From Janthinobacterium sp. (GTDB taxonomy: Bacteria; Pseudomonadota; Gammaproteobacteria; Burkholderiales; Chitinibacteraceae), in NCBI GenBank assembly GCA_025360045.1, contig JANYCY010000074.1, forward strand, positions 1 to 64,000: 64,000 bases of DNA, in the 5' to 3' direction. Numbering within the stretch: the stretch's first letter is position 1; every line of letters begins with the position of its first letter. This document shows positions 47,201 through 55,926 of the stretch, in pieces. Both the position numbers and the translations under genes were made by a program. The notes under the pieces were generated by a model. It searched no databases, was not told the DNA's origin, and worked only from the letters and a program-made list of their open reading frames with translations.

Positions 47201-47563
47201 TTATTCAGGTTCTCCTTCCAAGCAAGAAATACTGATCTCACTATCATCAAACTCAAACCTTGATGCACTGATCAAAGTAATGCCATAACTGCCATCTAAT
47301 GGCGGCCATCCCTCTAAGGGCTTGGTTTTTAACTGCGTTTCCACTCCCCAGTAATACTCTATACTTTCTTGCGCGACCATAACGACCAGCATTCTCAAAA
47401 CAGCGGTAAGCACATCATCGTCTGCTTCAAACAAACGATCATCATCACCGCCCCAGAAACCATTGATCTCGTGCAGCAGTTTCTCTGTGCATTTTTCATC
47501 ATTAATATCAACAACCAATGTAAATGCACCGCTGTATTCCAATTTATATCGCTTAATTGCCAT
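47201..47563 (-). CDS. DUF2528-like phage protein
   Basis: 120 residues, acidic. The start MAIKRYKLEYSGAFTLVVDI and LHEINGFWGGDDDRL resemble DUF2528 family members of prophages. Function unknown. AGGTTAAATC lies before the ATG. It belongs to the minus-strand early gene run. Confidence 0.6.
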   Translation of the reverse strand: MAIKRYKLEYSGAFTLVVDINDEKCTEKLLHEINGFWGGDDDRLFEADDDVLTAVLRMLVVMVAQESIEYYWGVETQLKTKPLEGWPPLDGSYGITLISASRFEFDDSEISISCLEGEPE

Positions 47564-47577
47564 GATTTAACCTCCCC

Positions 47578-47814
47578 CTAATTTTTATCGTGGATATTTG
47601 CCACACACTTGGCATCAAAAGTCACCTCCAACCAACCGCCACAAACTGGATTTTTATACTGCTCACCACAAACTGGATCTTTATACTGCTCACCACGAAC
47701 AGGTCCAGGCTCTAACTCCATGACGCGTTTGCAATGAGGGCAAAAAACGGCCCAACACCCATCGTCATCTTTCGAGAACGTATCCACGTCGAGGATTTCA
47801 TCAGTCACTGCCAT
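47578..47814 (-). CDS. Small Cys-rich phage protein with internal tandem repeat
   Basis: 78 residues. A CPHC knuckle (AVFCPHCKRVM) and two later cysteines could bind zinc. Two copies of a nine-residue unit (RGEQYKDPV, then CGEQYKNPV) come from a 27-base tandem repeat at 47641-47694. No family recognised. Confidence 0.6.
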   Translation of the reverse strand: MAVTDEILDVDTFSKDDDGCWAVFCPHCKRVMELEPGPVRGEQYKDPVCGEQYKNPVCGGWLEVTFDAKCVANIHDKN

Positions 47815-47816
47815 CG

Positions 47817-48089
47817 TTATTCCCCTGCCAAACTAGGAAAAAAATCGTTTACCTTAGAGCACATCATGCCAGCGACCTGTTTGGCCATTTCTTCATCAAG
47901 ACCCGACAAAATTTCCTCTGCCTTGCGATGGCCTTCATCGTTGTCCTCATAAAGAACAGCAAACTCACATATCCCCAGCATTGGTGGCTCTGCATACCAC
48001 CTGATTTCAGGACTGCCATCCTCATGCTCGCCAAGTTTCACCAAGATCTGACCAAATTCGACCGTCTCAAACAGTTTTGCAAATGCCAT
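47817..48089 (-). CDS. Hypothetical phage protein
   Basis: 90 residues from MAFAKLFETVEFGQILVKLG, acidic, with DEEMAKQVAGMM near the end. AGGAG lies before the ATG at 48089. The frame is open 12 codons further up and would then overlap the primase gene. No family recognised. It follows the primase gene in the same direction. Confidence 0.6.
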   Translation of the reverse strand: MAFAKLFETVEFGQILVKLGEHEDGSPEIRWYAEPPMLGICEFAVLYEDNDEGHRKAEEILSGLDEEMAKQVAGMMCSKVNDFFPSLAGE

Positions 48090-48099
48090 TTCTAAACTC

Positions 48100-50865
48100 C
48101 TAGTGTTGTCCTGGTACATCTTCAAATTTAAAAGGCGTGGCGTGGAGGCCGAAGCGCTCTAATTGCTTCAGGCTTAATGCGGTCATATGCCCAATGCGAC
48201 GGTTATTCAAACTGCGCTCGACGCCGTCTTTTAAGATCACCCCAGCGCTGGCCAACTGCTTCTTCAGCACCCGATCGCTCTTTACCGGCAGGCCGTTCCA
48301 CTTCTCACGCAGGGCTGGCTTGCCGCTGATGTGATCCATGATGTGGCCGGTGCGGATACATAAAATATCTTCATCTTCGCCGTCCTTATTCTTTTCGGTG
48401 CTCCATTGATAAGGATGGCGGTATTCGCCTGCAGCCAGCTCAGAAAGGATAATTTCCATAATCCAGACCCATGGCTCACGGTCGGCGTCGGTTTCGCCGA
48501 TGTGCAGATTCATTTCATGCAGCAAATCTGTAGGAAAGCCGCCCCAGCTATCGGGTAGGCCAGCAAACTCGGCCAGTAATTTCCATGCAGTCAGTACAGC
48601 TGCGTAGTTTTGCGTCATCCGTGTAGCGCCATCATCAGTAGCCGGTGCGCGGCTACCATTGCTGCAGAATGCTTTGGCTTCTTCAAATCGAGCGCTTACA
48701 CGGGCTTTGTCGAGTTTGGACAAGAACTGCAGCCACTGCTTCACAGGAAAGCGCGGCAGGGTATCGGGAATCGGTGCGCCCTTCTTATGGCTCAGCTCGG
48801 TCCGCACAATCTTGCCGATCAAGCTGCGGATCGGCACATCCTCGCCGGCCAGCATCACAGGGGCAGAAAGTAAATATTCAGTCATATCGCTACCGCGCCG
48901 GCTAACGGTGTACTGATAGTTTTCCTGCAACATGCCAACCGCTTTATCGATAATGTCTTGGCGGCGAGCGGATAACTCTTCCCAGCCGATGGGGTGGCTG
49001 GTGTGGCTAATACTGGTCAGCAAACGGAATTCTGTCTGCAGTGATTGGCCAGACAGCATGGTAAAAGCGATCGCGCGCTCCAGCTTCTTAATCAGCGTGG
49101 ATTTACCCGCGCCTTTATTAGCCTGCATTTGCATATGTGGCCAGAAGCCCAAAAAGGCTTTTAAGTGCCCGCCCAAGCCCCAAATCAAGGCCAGCGTTGC
49201 GGCGTTTTGCTTCATGGTTACACCAAACGCCTCAATCACTGCACGGGCATCAGCCACTTGGCCAGATGGGAAACTTAACTTGTTATAGGGGCACTGTTTT
49301 TCTGGATCAGTAAAATAGCAATCTGTACCCTCATTCACCGTCAGTTGGCCTTCACGCCAAGCAAGGCCAACATAATTAACCGCACGGCGGGAGCCAATCT
49401 GTGACGTACGCTCCAGAACATTGACCATGCGCTTAAAATTAGTCGGCGAATAAATAGGGCCGAATTTTTCCCACTTAGTCACGTTATGCAGGTCTTCATC
49501 GGCAAAAACACGGCGCAGCAGCTCTGGCCCGTGCCGTGGCACCTGTACTGATATTGAGAACTGCACATTAGGGGCGCTGTCTGGATCGCCAGTCATGGTG
49601 GCACTGGCGCTTTGAATCGTGACACGGGACAAGCTGGCCACGCGAAAACCGCATAAGTCGCCAACATCGATTTGCGGCATGGCGTTGTCTTCTGATGCCT
49701 CCGTGACTTTAGTGATGATTTGGGTGTGATCGTCTTTCACGCGGAATTTCCAATAGGCATGGAAATCGTGTCCGGGGAGAAAAACACGGCGCTTACCCGG
49801 CTTATCGTCTTTGCCTGGCAGCCCTGGAATCAGCCAAGGCTCAATTAATTTGAGGGTGCGTGCGGTGTTTTGAGCACCATCTGCCTGCAGCATGTCATTT
49901 AAGTCTGTGCCTTCTTCCCAATCGTGCTGATCGACTAAGAGAGCAGGAATATCCAGCACGGTTAAAGCCTCGTGCAAATCCCAAGCAGCTTTCAGCCCAG
50001 GGCGAAAGCCGGTGCGCTCATTAATCTTGTCCGCATGATCCAGGCAAATCCTGATCTGCTTGCCGCGTGCCCAGCCCCAATCCAGCACATTAATATTGGC
50101 CACACCGCGCAGGGCAAATGCAGCGATATGCCGCTCATTGGGGAATGCTGTTTCTACGGACAGCGCATTGATGGGGCTTTCAGTGATGTAAACCGTGCGC
50201 GCTGCCAGCAGGCGCTTGATATCACTAGTCCAGCCGTAGCCTAGTTTTTCGCCCTGGCATGCGGTTTTGCTCCCACCATTGAGCGCGGGATCGATATAGC
50301 GCAAATCAACCGCCACAATTCTGCCCGGATTCAGCGTTTTAACGATAAACGCCGCCGCTGGGCCACAATGCCCTTGCTCACCAGGTGCCGCCTTTGTGCT
50401 GGTCCAATCATTAAAGCCAATTGCTTTATTTTTTAATGCGCTTTCAATTACTGGCAATGCAATACCACGAGATTGCAAATACGCAATAACTGGATCGGTT
50501 TGAATAAAGCATTTATCTGCAATATATTCGACCATGCTTTTTTCTTGCACTGGCTTATCTTTTGTATCAAAAGGAATGCCGTACCATTCATGCAATAATT
50601 TCATGGCCTCTGCGGTATCAAATGCCTTACCGCAATAAATAACCAAATCAATAATACTGCCCTTGGAATTAGGAGCACCATCATTACTCCAATCTCTAAA
50701 TCCCCATTCATCATTTTTATTGAAAATAGATAATGATGGATTTTTATCGTCATGACTTGGCGAATGCCATAAACCCTTTTCCCCTTTACCGCGCCTTAAA
50801 CCGAGAAACGTCTCAGCAAGATGCTCCATATCGATTTGGCGTTTTAATTCTTGAATGCTGGCCAT
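48100..50865 (-). CDS. Phage primase-helicase
   Basis: 921 residues. The N-terminal zinc-finger-like primase part (LWHSPSHDDKNPSLSIF) has His/Ser where the CHC2 cysteines are expected. A Toprim-like region (ARTVYITESPINALSVETAF, IRICLDHAD) follows at about 210-290, then a DUF927-type helicase part with Walker A ANKGAGKSTL near residue 584. It should start DNA replication of the phage by priming and unwinding. It is the largest early gene of the prophage. Confidence 0.85.
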   Translation of the reverse strand: MASIQELKRQIDMEHLAETFLGLRRGKGEKGLWHSPSHDDKNPSLSIFNKNDEWGFRDWSNDGAPNSKGSIIDLVIYCGKAFDTAEAMKLLHEWYGIPFDTKDKPVQEKSMVEYIADKCFIQTDPVIAYLQSRGIALPVIESALKNKAIGFNDWTSTKAAPGEQGHCGPAAAFIVKTLNPGRIVAVDLRYIDPALNGGSKTACQGEKLGYGWTSDIKRLLAARTVYITESPINALSVETAFPNERHIAAFALRGVANINVLDWGWARGKQIRICLDHADKINERTGFRPGLKAAWDLHEALTVLDIPALLVDQHDWEEGTDLNDMLQADGAQNTARTLKLIEPWLIPGLPGKDDKPGKRRVFLPGHDFHAYWKFRVKDDHTQIITKVTEASEDNAMPQIDVGDLCGFRVASLSRVTIQSASATMTGDPDSAPNVQFSISVQVPRHGPELLRRVFADEDLHNVTKWEKFGPIYSPTNFKRMVNVLERTSQIGSRRAVNYVGLAWREGQLTVNEGTDCYFTDPEKQCPYNKLSFPSGQVADARAVIEAFGVTMKQNAATLALIWGLGGHLKAFLGFWPHMQMQANKGAGKSTLIKKLERAIAFTMLSGQSLQTEFRLLTSISHTSHPIGWEELSARRQDIIDKAVGMLQENYQYTVSRRGSDMTEYLLSAPVMLAGEDVPIRSLIGKIVRTELSHKKGAPIPDTLPRFPVKQWLQFLSKLDKARVSARFEEAKAFCSNGSRAPATDDGATRMTQNYAAVLTAWKLLAEFAGLPDSWGGFPTDLLHEMNLHIGETDADREPWVWIMEIILSELAAGEYRHPYQWSTEKNKDGEDEDILCIRTGHIMDHISGKPALREKWNGLPVKSDRVLKKQLASAGVILKDGVERSLNNRRIGHMTALSLKQLERFGLHATPFKFEDVPGQH

Positions 50866-50919
50866 TTGCGGCTAATCTTTTTTTAAGAGTGAATCGGTCA
50901 AACCAAGTGAGCCTCCCAG

Positions 50920-51315
50920 CTACTCAGTCTGAAACGCCATATCTGGCGTAATGCCACAACGTGCGCCACTGCTACTATTGAGAATCCAAATCGCATCACT
51001 ACCGACAGCAAGTCGCGCCGGCTGAATGCGCCATGGATTAGCATCGAGATGAATTAAATTACGGACTGTGCGGCAATGCATACCGTCATCAACACAAACC
51101 GGCAAATCCATAGAAATCGGTGTTTCAATAACGGTAAGGGCTTCGTGATAGCTAACAGGGCAGCCATCAACAAGCTGACGCAGATCACCGCTCACAAGCG
51201 TAATAGGCACAACCAGCAGCGTGCCATCGCCCGCCGCAATCACATGGCCATAGCAGCGATACAACACATCATTTGCTGCAAAAGGGCGCAGTTGATCAAG
51301 TGTCAGCGTGTTCAT
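50920..51315 (-). CDS. Hypothetical phage protein
   Basis: 131 residues from MNTLTLDQLRPFAANDVLYR (AGGTCAGAT upstream). Predicted to be a mixed alpha/beta soluble protein. No family recognised. The earlier in-frame start at 51363 overlaps the neighbouring gene. Confidence 0.55.
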   Translation of the reverse strand: MNTLTLDQLRPFAANDVLYRCYGHVIAAGDGTLLVVPITLVSGDLRQLVDGCPVSYHEALTVIETPISMDLPVCVDDGMHCRTVRNLIHLDANPWRIQPARLAVGSDAIWILNSSSGARCGITPDMAFQTE

Positions 51316-51322
51316 ATCTGAC

Positions 51323-51736
51323 CTATTCGCCCTTGGCCCAAGCCACAGCGTCGGAAATCGCACAATCTAAACGCTCATGAAAAAACCACCGGCCAGCCGC
51401 CCGAAACTTAATCGCGATGTGCTCCGGCCGCACCATTTGCTCTACACGAATCAGCCAGCCAAACTTGCCCGTTTCCAGCAACCACTGGCAAATCTGGTCA
51501 TCGGTTTTAACGATCAGCTGAGAGTTTCCTAAAGCGGCTGCAATATGTGGGCTCTCCTCATAAACGCATTCGGCTAATGTGGCTGGCAGCATCGACCAAG
51601 TCGCAATTAGCCCAGTATGGAAAGTGTGATCCACAATTAAAGCCGCATCGCCTAACATGGTCTGGCATTCCAATACCGTTTTTTGCGGCAGCATAGAGGG
51701 GGCCAGCTTTTCAAACGCAATATCATTTAGTTTCAT
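51323..51736 (-). CDS. Hypothetical phage protein
   Basis: 137 residues from MKLNDIAFEKLAPSMLPQKT, with GGGAGA before the ATG at 51736. The C-terminus (RWFFHERLDCAISDAVAWAK) suggests an alpha-helical end. No family recognised. It lies between two other small early genes. Confidence 0.55.
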   Translation of the reverse strand: MKLNDIAFEKLAPSMLPQKTVLECQTMLGDAALIVDHTFHTGLIATWSMLPATLAECVYEESPHIAAALGNSQLIVKTDDQICQWLLETGKFGWLIRVEQMVRPEHIAIKFRAAGRWFFHERLDCAISDAVAWAKGE

Positions 51737-51759
51737 GTTTTCTCTCCCTGAGAAACAAA

Positions 51760-51972
51760 TCAATTAAATAGCGGATCACGATTAGAAATATTAAAAAAAT
51801 GATCTTCAACAGATCGCCTTATTTGGCTCAGTCTTAATTGCTCTGCGGTGATTCTGGCTTTCTCAGCATCAATCGCTGGCTGAATCAGAGATTTGACAAC
51901 ACCAAATTTGCGAGGGGAACAAATTTGCATTTGCTGATGTGCTTGGGGCTTATGGGCTTTAGCTCTACTCAT
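51760..51972 (-). CDS. Small hypothetical phage protein
   Basis: 70 residues, basic N-terminus (SRAKAHKPQAHQQMQ) and a helical middle. The start overlaps the stop of the upstream gene by 4 bases (ATGA), which supports it as a real coupled gene. No family recognised. Confidence 0.5.
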   Translation of the reverse strand: MSRAKAHKPQAHQQMQICSPRKFGVVKSLIQPAIDAEKARITAEQLRLSQIRRSVEDHFFNISNRDPLFN

Positions 51973-52352
51973 TTACGGGCCTTTTCTCTTAAACGCATTA
52001 CATTTTCAACATTCCAATCGATAGCCAAGTTTTGCCAAATTTCATTTCCATTATCGAAATAGCAATGCACTTCTTTCATTAGCCGGTTATCCATTTTCAG
52101 CACTAGCAGACAGTCCATAAAAACTGCTGTATCCAAGCGGCGTAAATCAGTTAAATCGAAAGGGAAGCAATTGCCGTTATAAAGTCCTAAAAGAAATCGG
52201 GCGACGACACCAGATTGGCCTGTATCCCTTTGAGCAATCGGTAACAAGCGTTTTAATGCGGGCACCCCCTCTTCATGTGCTTTTTCCCGCTCAACACGCA
52301 AAGCTTCCATTTTTTGAAAATGTTGATTCATTACAGAGTTTCCACCTTCCAT
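51969..52352 (-). CDS. Hypothetical phage protein, possibly DUF7673
   Basis: 127 residues. TGQSGVVARFLLGLYNG, DLTDLRRLDTAVFMDCLLVL and KEVHCYFDNG recall the DUF7673 family of prophage proteins, stated from memory. AGGAGG is placed well before the ATG at 52352. Confidence 0.55.
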   Translation of the reverse strand: MEGGNSVMNQHFQKMEALRVEREKAHEEGVPALKRLLPIAQRDTGQSGVVARFLLGLYNGNCFPFDLTDLRRLDTAVFMDCLLVLKMDNRLMKEVHCYFDNGNEIWQNLAIDWNVENVMRLREKARK

Positions 52353-52387
52353 AACAACCTCCTAAATACAGGGTCCGCCTGCTCGGT

Positions 52388-52846
52388 TTAATCGACGATC
52401 ATTCCTTCCAGACGTGCCCCAAGCTCGGCAACGGCGGAATGGAGATGATTTAAATCCACTGAAATCGTTTTAAATTCATCTTTTTGAAGCCGGCCATCTT
52501 CAAAGGCCTTGGCAATGGACTGGTGCATATGCCCCTCTTCAATGGCTATTTTTCCGAACAGCGACAGCAGCTCTGCATCCGCTACATGGCCTAATTTCGG
52601 CACCATAAAGAACGCACCACCCACCGCTCGGCATAGCGCCTCGATCAATCTGTAATCTCGTGTCAGCGATGTCATCACCACTACTTCAGCGGCTGTTAGC
52701 TGTGCATTCAGATCATTTGGGTTGGCTTTGTTGTAAAGCGTGGACTGCGGCATGGCCATTAATGCCGCCAGATCCCGCACGCCATAGTCCTGAGCCACTT
52801 GATGCGCGGCTTCTGCGATATCCAAGCTGGGTAATACTTTCGCCAT
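52388..52846 (-). CDS. Phage CII-family regulatory protein
   Basis: 152 residues. AHQVAQDYGVRDLAALMAMPQSTLYNKANPN is the HTH wording of the phage CII-like family (PF06892 type). The helical C-terminus probably mediates oligomers. It lies just downstream of the Cro-like gene on the same strand, in the usual place for an early regulator. Confidence 0.8.
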   Translation of the reverse strand: MAKVLPSLDIAEAAHQVAQDYGVRDLAALMAMPQSTLYNKANPNDLNAQLTAAEVVVMTSLTRDYRLIEALCRAVGGAFFMVPKLGHVADAELLSLFGKIAIEEGHMHQSIAKAFEDGRLQKDEFKTISVDLNHLHSAVAELGARLEGMIVD

Positions 52847-52884
52847 TGGTAAATCCCTCGCTAGTTTCTGATAGGTGCTTTGTT

Positions 52885-53124
52885 TTATTTATCTGACAAT
52901 GAATCTGTCAGAAAACGAGCAGGAAACAAAAGCTGCTCTAATGTCACCGTGTTTTCTAACGCCAAAACCAGCATTTCTGCGGTTTCTGGCTTCGGCTTTG
53001 CGCGCATCGTTTCAAAATTAGAAAGGGACTCTTGCTTAATACCTACACGAGCCGCTAAGTCTTTCTGACTTAAGCCCATGGCAGAACGAGCGCGCTTTAA
53101 TGCTGTTTCCTTACAAGCTTCCAT
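52885..53124 (-). CDS. Cro-like HTH regulator
   Basis: 79 residues with an XRE-type HTH (MGLSQKDLAARVGIKQESLSNFE). It is transcribed away from the CI-like gene across the shared operator region, the normal arrangement of Cro. AGGA before the ATG at 53124. Confidence 0.8.
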   Translation of the reverse strand: MEACKETALKRARSAMGLSQKDLAARVGIKQESLSNFETMRAKPKPETAEMLVLALENTVTLEQLLFPARFLTDSLSDK

Positions 53125-53151
53125 TACAATTCCTAAGGTTCATGAACGCTA

Positions 53152-53217
53152 ATATAGGCAACTCCTATATTTATGTCAAAGCCTATTCCTATTTGTTTTA
53201 TATAGGCGGTGTCTATA
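53152..53217. promoter_or_regulatory. Prophage switch operators
   Basis: The Cro/CI divergent region holds ATATAGG-CAACT-CCTATAT (53152-53170, perfect 7-bp arms), a middle element with CCTATTCCTATTT (53182-53194), and TATAG-GCGGTGT-CTATA (53201-53217). The three share the TATAGG/CCTATA half-site and probably bind the CI- and Cro-like proteins on either side. Confidence 0.65.
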
Positions 53218-53228
53218 CTGTGAGCACG

Positions 53229-53561
53229 ATGATTGGATTCCGAATAAAAACAGCCCGCGCACACCGCCAACTCAGCCAAGCTGACTTGGCTGAAATCGTT
53301 GGCGTAAAACAACCGAGCGTGAGTTCATGGGAGCGGGGAGATACAGACCCGACGATGGATAATCTGGCAATGATCGCCAATAGCCTGCAGGTAAGCATTG
53401 AATGGCTGGGGCGTGGTGTAGGAGAAATGACAAACGAAAGTTATGTGCCCGCACAAGTAAACGAACACAAACCAATGGAAGAAGAGCTACTGCAGCACTT
53501 CAGAAAACTAAGCTGGCCCAACCAGCAGGCACTGCTGGATTTTATAAAGCGCTGGAAATAA
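53229..53561 (+). CDS. CI-like prophage repressor
   Basis: 110 residues from ATG 53229. The XRE HTH is RAHRQLSQADLAEIVGVKQP, followed by SVSSWERGDTDPTMDNLAMI, and a short C-terminal helical tail (LRKLSWPNQ-like segment). It lacks the LexA-type peptidase domain, so induction may not depend on RecA self-cleavage. It is the only plus-strand gene of the visible prophage and ends at a bidirectional terminator. Confidence 0.8.
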   Translation: MIGFRIKTARAHRQLSQADLAEIVGVKQPSVSSWERGDTDPTMDNLAMIANSLQVSIEWLGRGVGEMTNESYVPAQVNEHKPMEEELLQHFRKLSWPNQQALLDFIKRWK

Positions 53562-53587
53562 AAACGGCCACAATCTGTGGCCGTTTT
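53561..53587. terminator. Bidirectional terminator between repressor and tail genes
   Basis: AAAACGGCCACA-ATC-TGTGGCCGTTTT is a 12-bp perfect stem with A/T runs on both sides. It separates the converging repressor gene and the late tail genes. Confidence 0.9.
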
Positions 53588-53590
53588 GCA

Positions 53591-53818
53591 TTACACCTCG
53601 AACTGATATACCGCTAATACCGGTGCCTCGTTAATAATCGCCCCGTTTTGCACGTAGACCAACTTCCCCGCTGGTATCTTGGTCCCGTTCGCTAGACATT
53701 GCTGCCCGCTATCTACGCTCTCTAAAATACTCTGCCCATTCGCGTTAAAGCCCAGCACTCTGGCCACAAAGGGTGGATCCCCCGCTAATAATTGATTTAG
53801 CTGCTGCCATGGATTCAT
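53591..53818 (-). CDS. Small phage tail-region protein
   Basis: 75 residues from MNPWQQLNQLLAGDPPFVAR, with a beta-rich body (KLVYVQNGAIINEAPVLAVY). GGAG lies 8 bases before the ATG at 53818, which overlaps the end of the upstream tail gene. Last gene of the late tail operon. Function unknown. Confidence 0.6.
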   Translation of the reverse strand: MNPWQQLNQLLAGDPPFVARVLGFNANGQSILESVDSGQQCLANGTKIPAGKLVYVQNGAIINEAPVLAVYQFEV

Positions 53819-55566
53819 TGCCTGCGCTCCAATTCGATATTGCACGACACAATCCCCACTTCATCAGCGGAGAGAGAAACCTTGGTCAGCATGCAACGCT
53901 GGCCATTTTTGCCGACTTGAATCAGCGACCCCATATTTTTAAGTACTGGTGCAAACGCACACTCGGCGGAAACACGCCACGCCGGGCCAGCCTCATTCAA
54001 AATCCGCCTGCCACGCTCACGGCCAACCGCAGATTCAGTAATAAATGGATCGATCACCGTGGCCGCCCACACATTGCCCGCCGTGCCAGCCCGCGTCACT
54101 TTCACACTTACACCGCCTGTTTTGCCCGTTACCAGCACCGCAGTAGCTGGCGCACGGCTATCCAGCCGCTCAGCAACTGTTACCGTCGCCGATTCGTCCA
54201 GAATCGCCGCCAACGGCATCGCGGACCATTCCCACCATGACTGCGGGTATCGGGGCAGCGCAGTAAACGCCTTTTGATCAGAAACAGGTAAAACAATACC
54301 GCCAGCCGCCTTGGCCACATCGGCCAACCAGCCTGCAGGTGTGCGGCGCTCAATCGCCACGGTGTTTGGCGGCAGGCTCCAAACGGGCAGATTCCATTCA
54401 AAGCTAAAGCCCGTATCTGCCAAACCCAAGGCCGCGAGAGCTGCAGAGCTGGTCCAATCCGCCACTAAATGACTAGCGCTGGCGGCATAGCGATCGCCAA
54501 GCAAGGCGTGCACGCCCACCAATTTCACATTGCAGCGCTTCTCACCAAACACCTGCGGCATTTCCATGGAATCCGCAAGCATCAACCAGCGAGCGCCATC
54601 GATGGCCACCATGACCTCTACCGGCAGCCCATCAGCGCCAGCACGTAATCTGGGCGCATCGGCCGCGGCGATAACGCACGAGCCAGACCAATAAAATGAA
54701 TCAATATCGTGATCTAAGTTTACAGACAGCAAGCGCAGCGGCGCACCTGCCACGGTTGCAAATACTTTATGCATTAATGGCCTTCCTGAAATAGTACGGA
54801 TCCATTGCTGGATCACGGTTTTGCACCCCAAGCCTACTCCCGCCTGCAGCCCAAGCGGCGGCATATAGTCACCGGCCAGATTGATATTTGCAGCTAATCC
54901 GAATGGCGGGATATAGCAGCGATGCGGGGGCTGGGGAGGAATCACCACGGCAGGCAAATGCTGATAAGGCACGGACCGGGCAGCATCCCAGCGCAGATCC
55001 ACATCGCGCCAGCGCAGCAGGCCTAAATCCCACGGCAATAGCGCAGCTGTTTGCATAGTACGTGTCGAACACCACTCCGTAGAAAACGGCAGCAAAGTTG
55101 CGGCCGCCACCTGCCAACTGGCCTTTTTTACCCCTACCCGCAGTGCATTAGGAGCAAAAGCCAGACGCGCAGCGCTGAATAGCGCCTGCATGCTTTGCCA
55201 AGACAATGCGCCTAACATCTGCCGGGCAAGAGCAAACTGCCAACCCGCACCGGCTACGGAATAGAGGGCGGTAAATTTGCGCCATGGCAGGCTCATCATC
55301 CCAGGTTTAAACGCCCCCGCCTGCCACTGCATCCCTGCCGCTTTACTTCTTGCCAGCATGGTTTGCCACTGGCCAGTAGCGGCAACTTGCTGCTGTGATC
55401 CTGCCTGCCATTGCGCACCCGCTGATTTTTGCAGGCGGCGGCGCTTGGGAATAACAATGCCTGCCGGGCGCAGATCCAGCTTGGCAAGCAAGCCAACCGG
55501 GGGCGCATACGCACCAGCCAGATCCAGCTTGGCTAACAGACCATTAGGCGGGGAGTAAATACCCAT
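53815..55566 (-). CDS. Phage tail hub/tip-like protein with Trp-rich repeats
   Basis: 583 residues. The first 270 are low in complexity. The unit PPxGLLAKLDLAGxY appears at 7-33 and again around 220-245 (PPFGLAANINLAGDYMPPLG), and between them tryptophan recurs in short units (QWQAG, GQWQTML, GWQFAL, LSWQSM). The C-terminal half resembles tail hub proteins (DSFYWSGSCVIAAADAPRL, TPAGWLADVAKAAGGI). GGAGGCAT before the start. The hub assignment is by position and general look. Confidence 0.6.
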   Translation of the reverse strand: MGIYSPPNGLLAKLDLAGAYAPPVGLLAKLDLRPAGIVIPKRRRLQKSAGAQWQAGSQQQVAATGQWQTMLARSKAAGMQWQAGAFKPGMMSLPWRKFTALYSVAGAGWQFALARQMLGALSWQSMQALFSAARLAFAPNALRVGVKKASWQVAAATLLPFSTEWCSTRTMQTAALLPWDLGLLRWRDVDLRWDAARSVPYQHLPAVVIPPQPPHRCYIPPFGLAANINLAGDYMPPLGLQAGVGLGCKTVIQQWIRTISGRPLMHKVFATVAGAPLRLLSVNLDHDIDSFYWSGSCVIAAADAPRLRAGADGLPVEVMVAIDGARWLMLADSMEMPQVFGEKRCNVKLVGVHALLGDRYAASASHLVADWTSSAALAALGLADTGFSFEWNLPVWSLPPNTVAIERRTPAGWLADVAKAAGGIVLPVSDQKAFTALPRYPQSWWEWSAMPLAAILDESATVTVAERLDSRAPATAVLVTGKTGGVSVKVTRAGTAGNVWAATVIDPFITESAVGRERGRRILNEAGPAWRVSAECAFAPVLKNMGSLIQVGKNGQRCMLTKVSLSADEVGIVSCNIELERRQ

Positions 55567-55926
55567 TTATGCCTCCGGCTTCAGCCTGTCTAAAATGCCT
55601 GCGTTATATTCGTTACGAGGGTCGATAGCGACGAGATAAACATCATCACCTGGTAACCCTGTCACTTCATATTGCCCACTTACATCACTCATTCCCGCCT
55701 TCAACAACAAACCATCCCGCCGCCGATGAACATGAAATGCAGCAGCAATTGGACTACCATCCCGAGTCAACGTGCCTTTGATACGAAAACGGCCTGTTGG
55801 AATGGCATTAATGTTACCGATTATATCTGGAGGATGCTTCCATCCATTCTGAAATGGGTCACACCATGAAAACACAACCGTTCGCTCAACAATCCCCCCT
55901 CCAATTAGCATTGAATTCATTACCAT
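55567..55926 (-). CDS. Phage tail-region protein with carboxypeptidase-regulatory-like fold
   Basis: 119 residues. RIKGTLTRDGSPIAAAFHVH and SDVSGQYEVTGLPGDDVYLV form a beta sandwich of the CarboxypepD_reg/Ig-like type, found in tail fibre and surface proteins. It overlaps the upstream gene end by a few bases. Confidence 0.6.
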   Translation of the reverse strand: MVMNSMLIGGGIVERTVVFSWCDPFQNGWKHPPDIIGNINAIPTGRFRIKGTLTRDGSPIAAAFHVHRRRDGLLLKAGMSDVSGQYEVTGLPGDDVYLVAIDPRNEYNAGILDRLKPEA

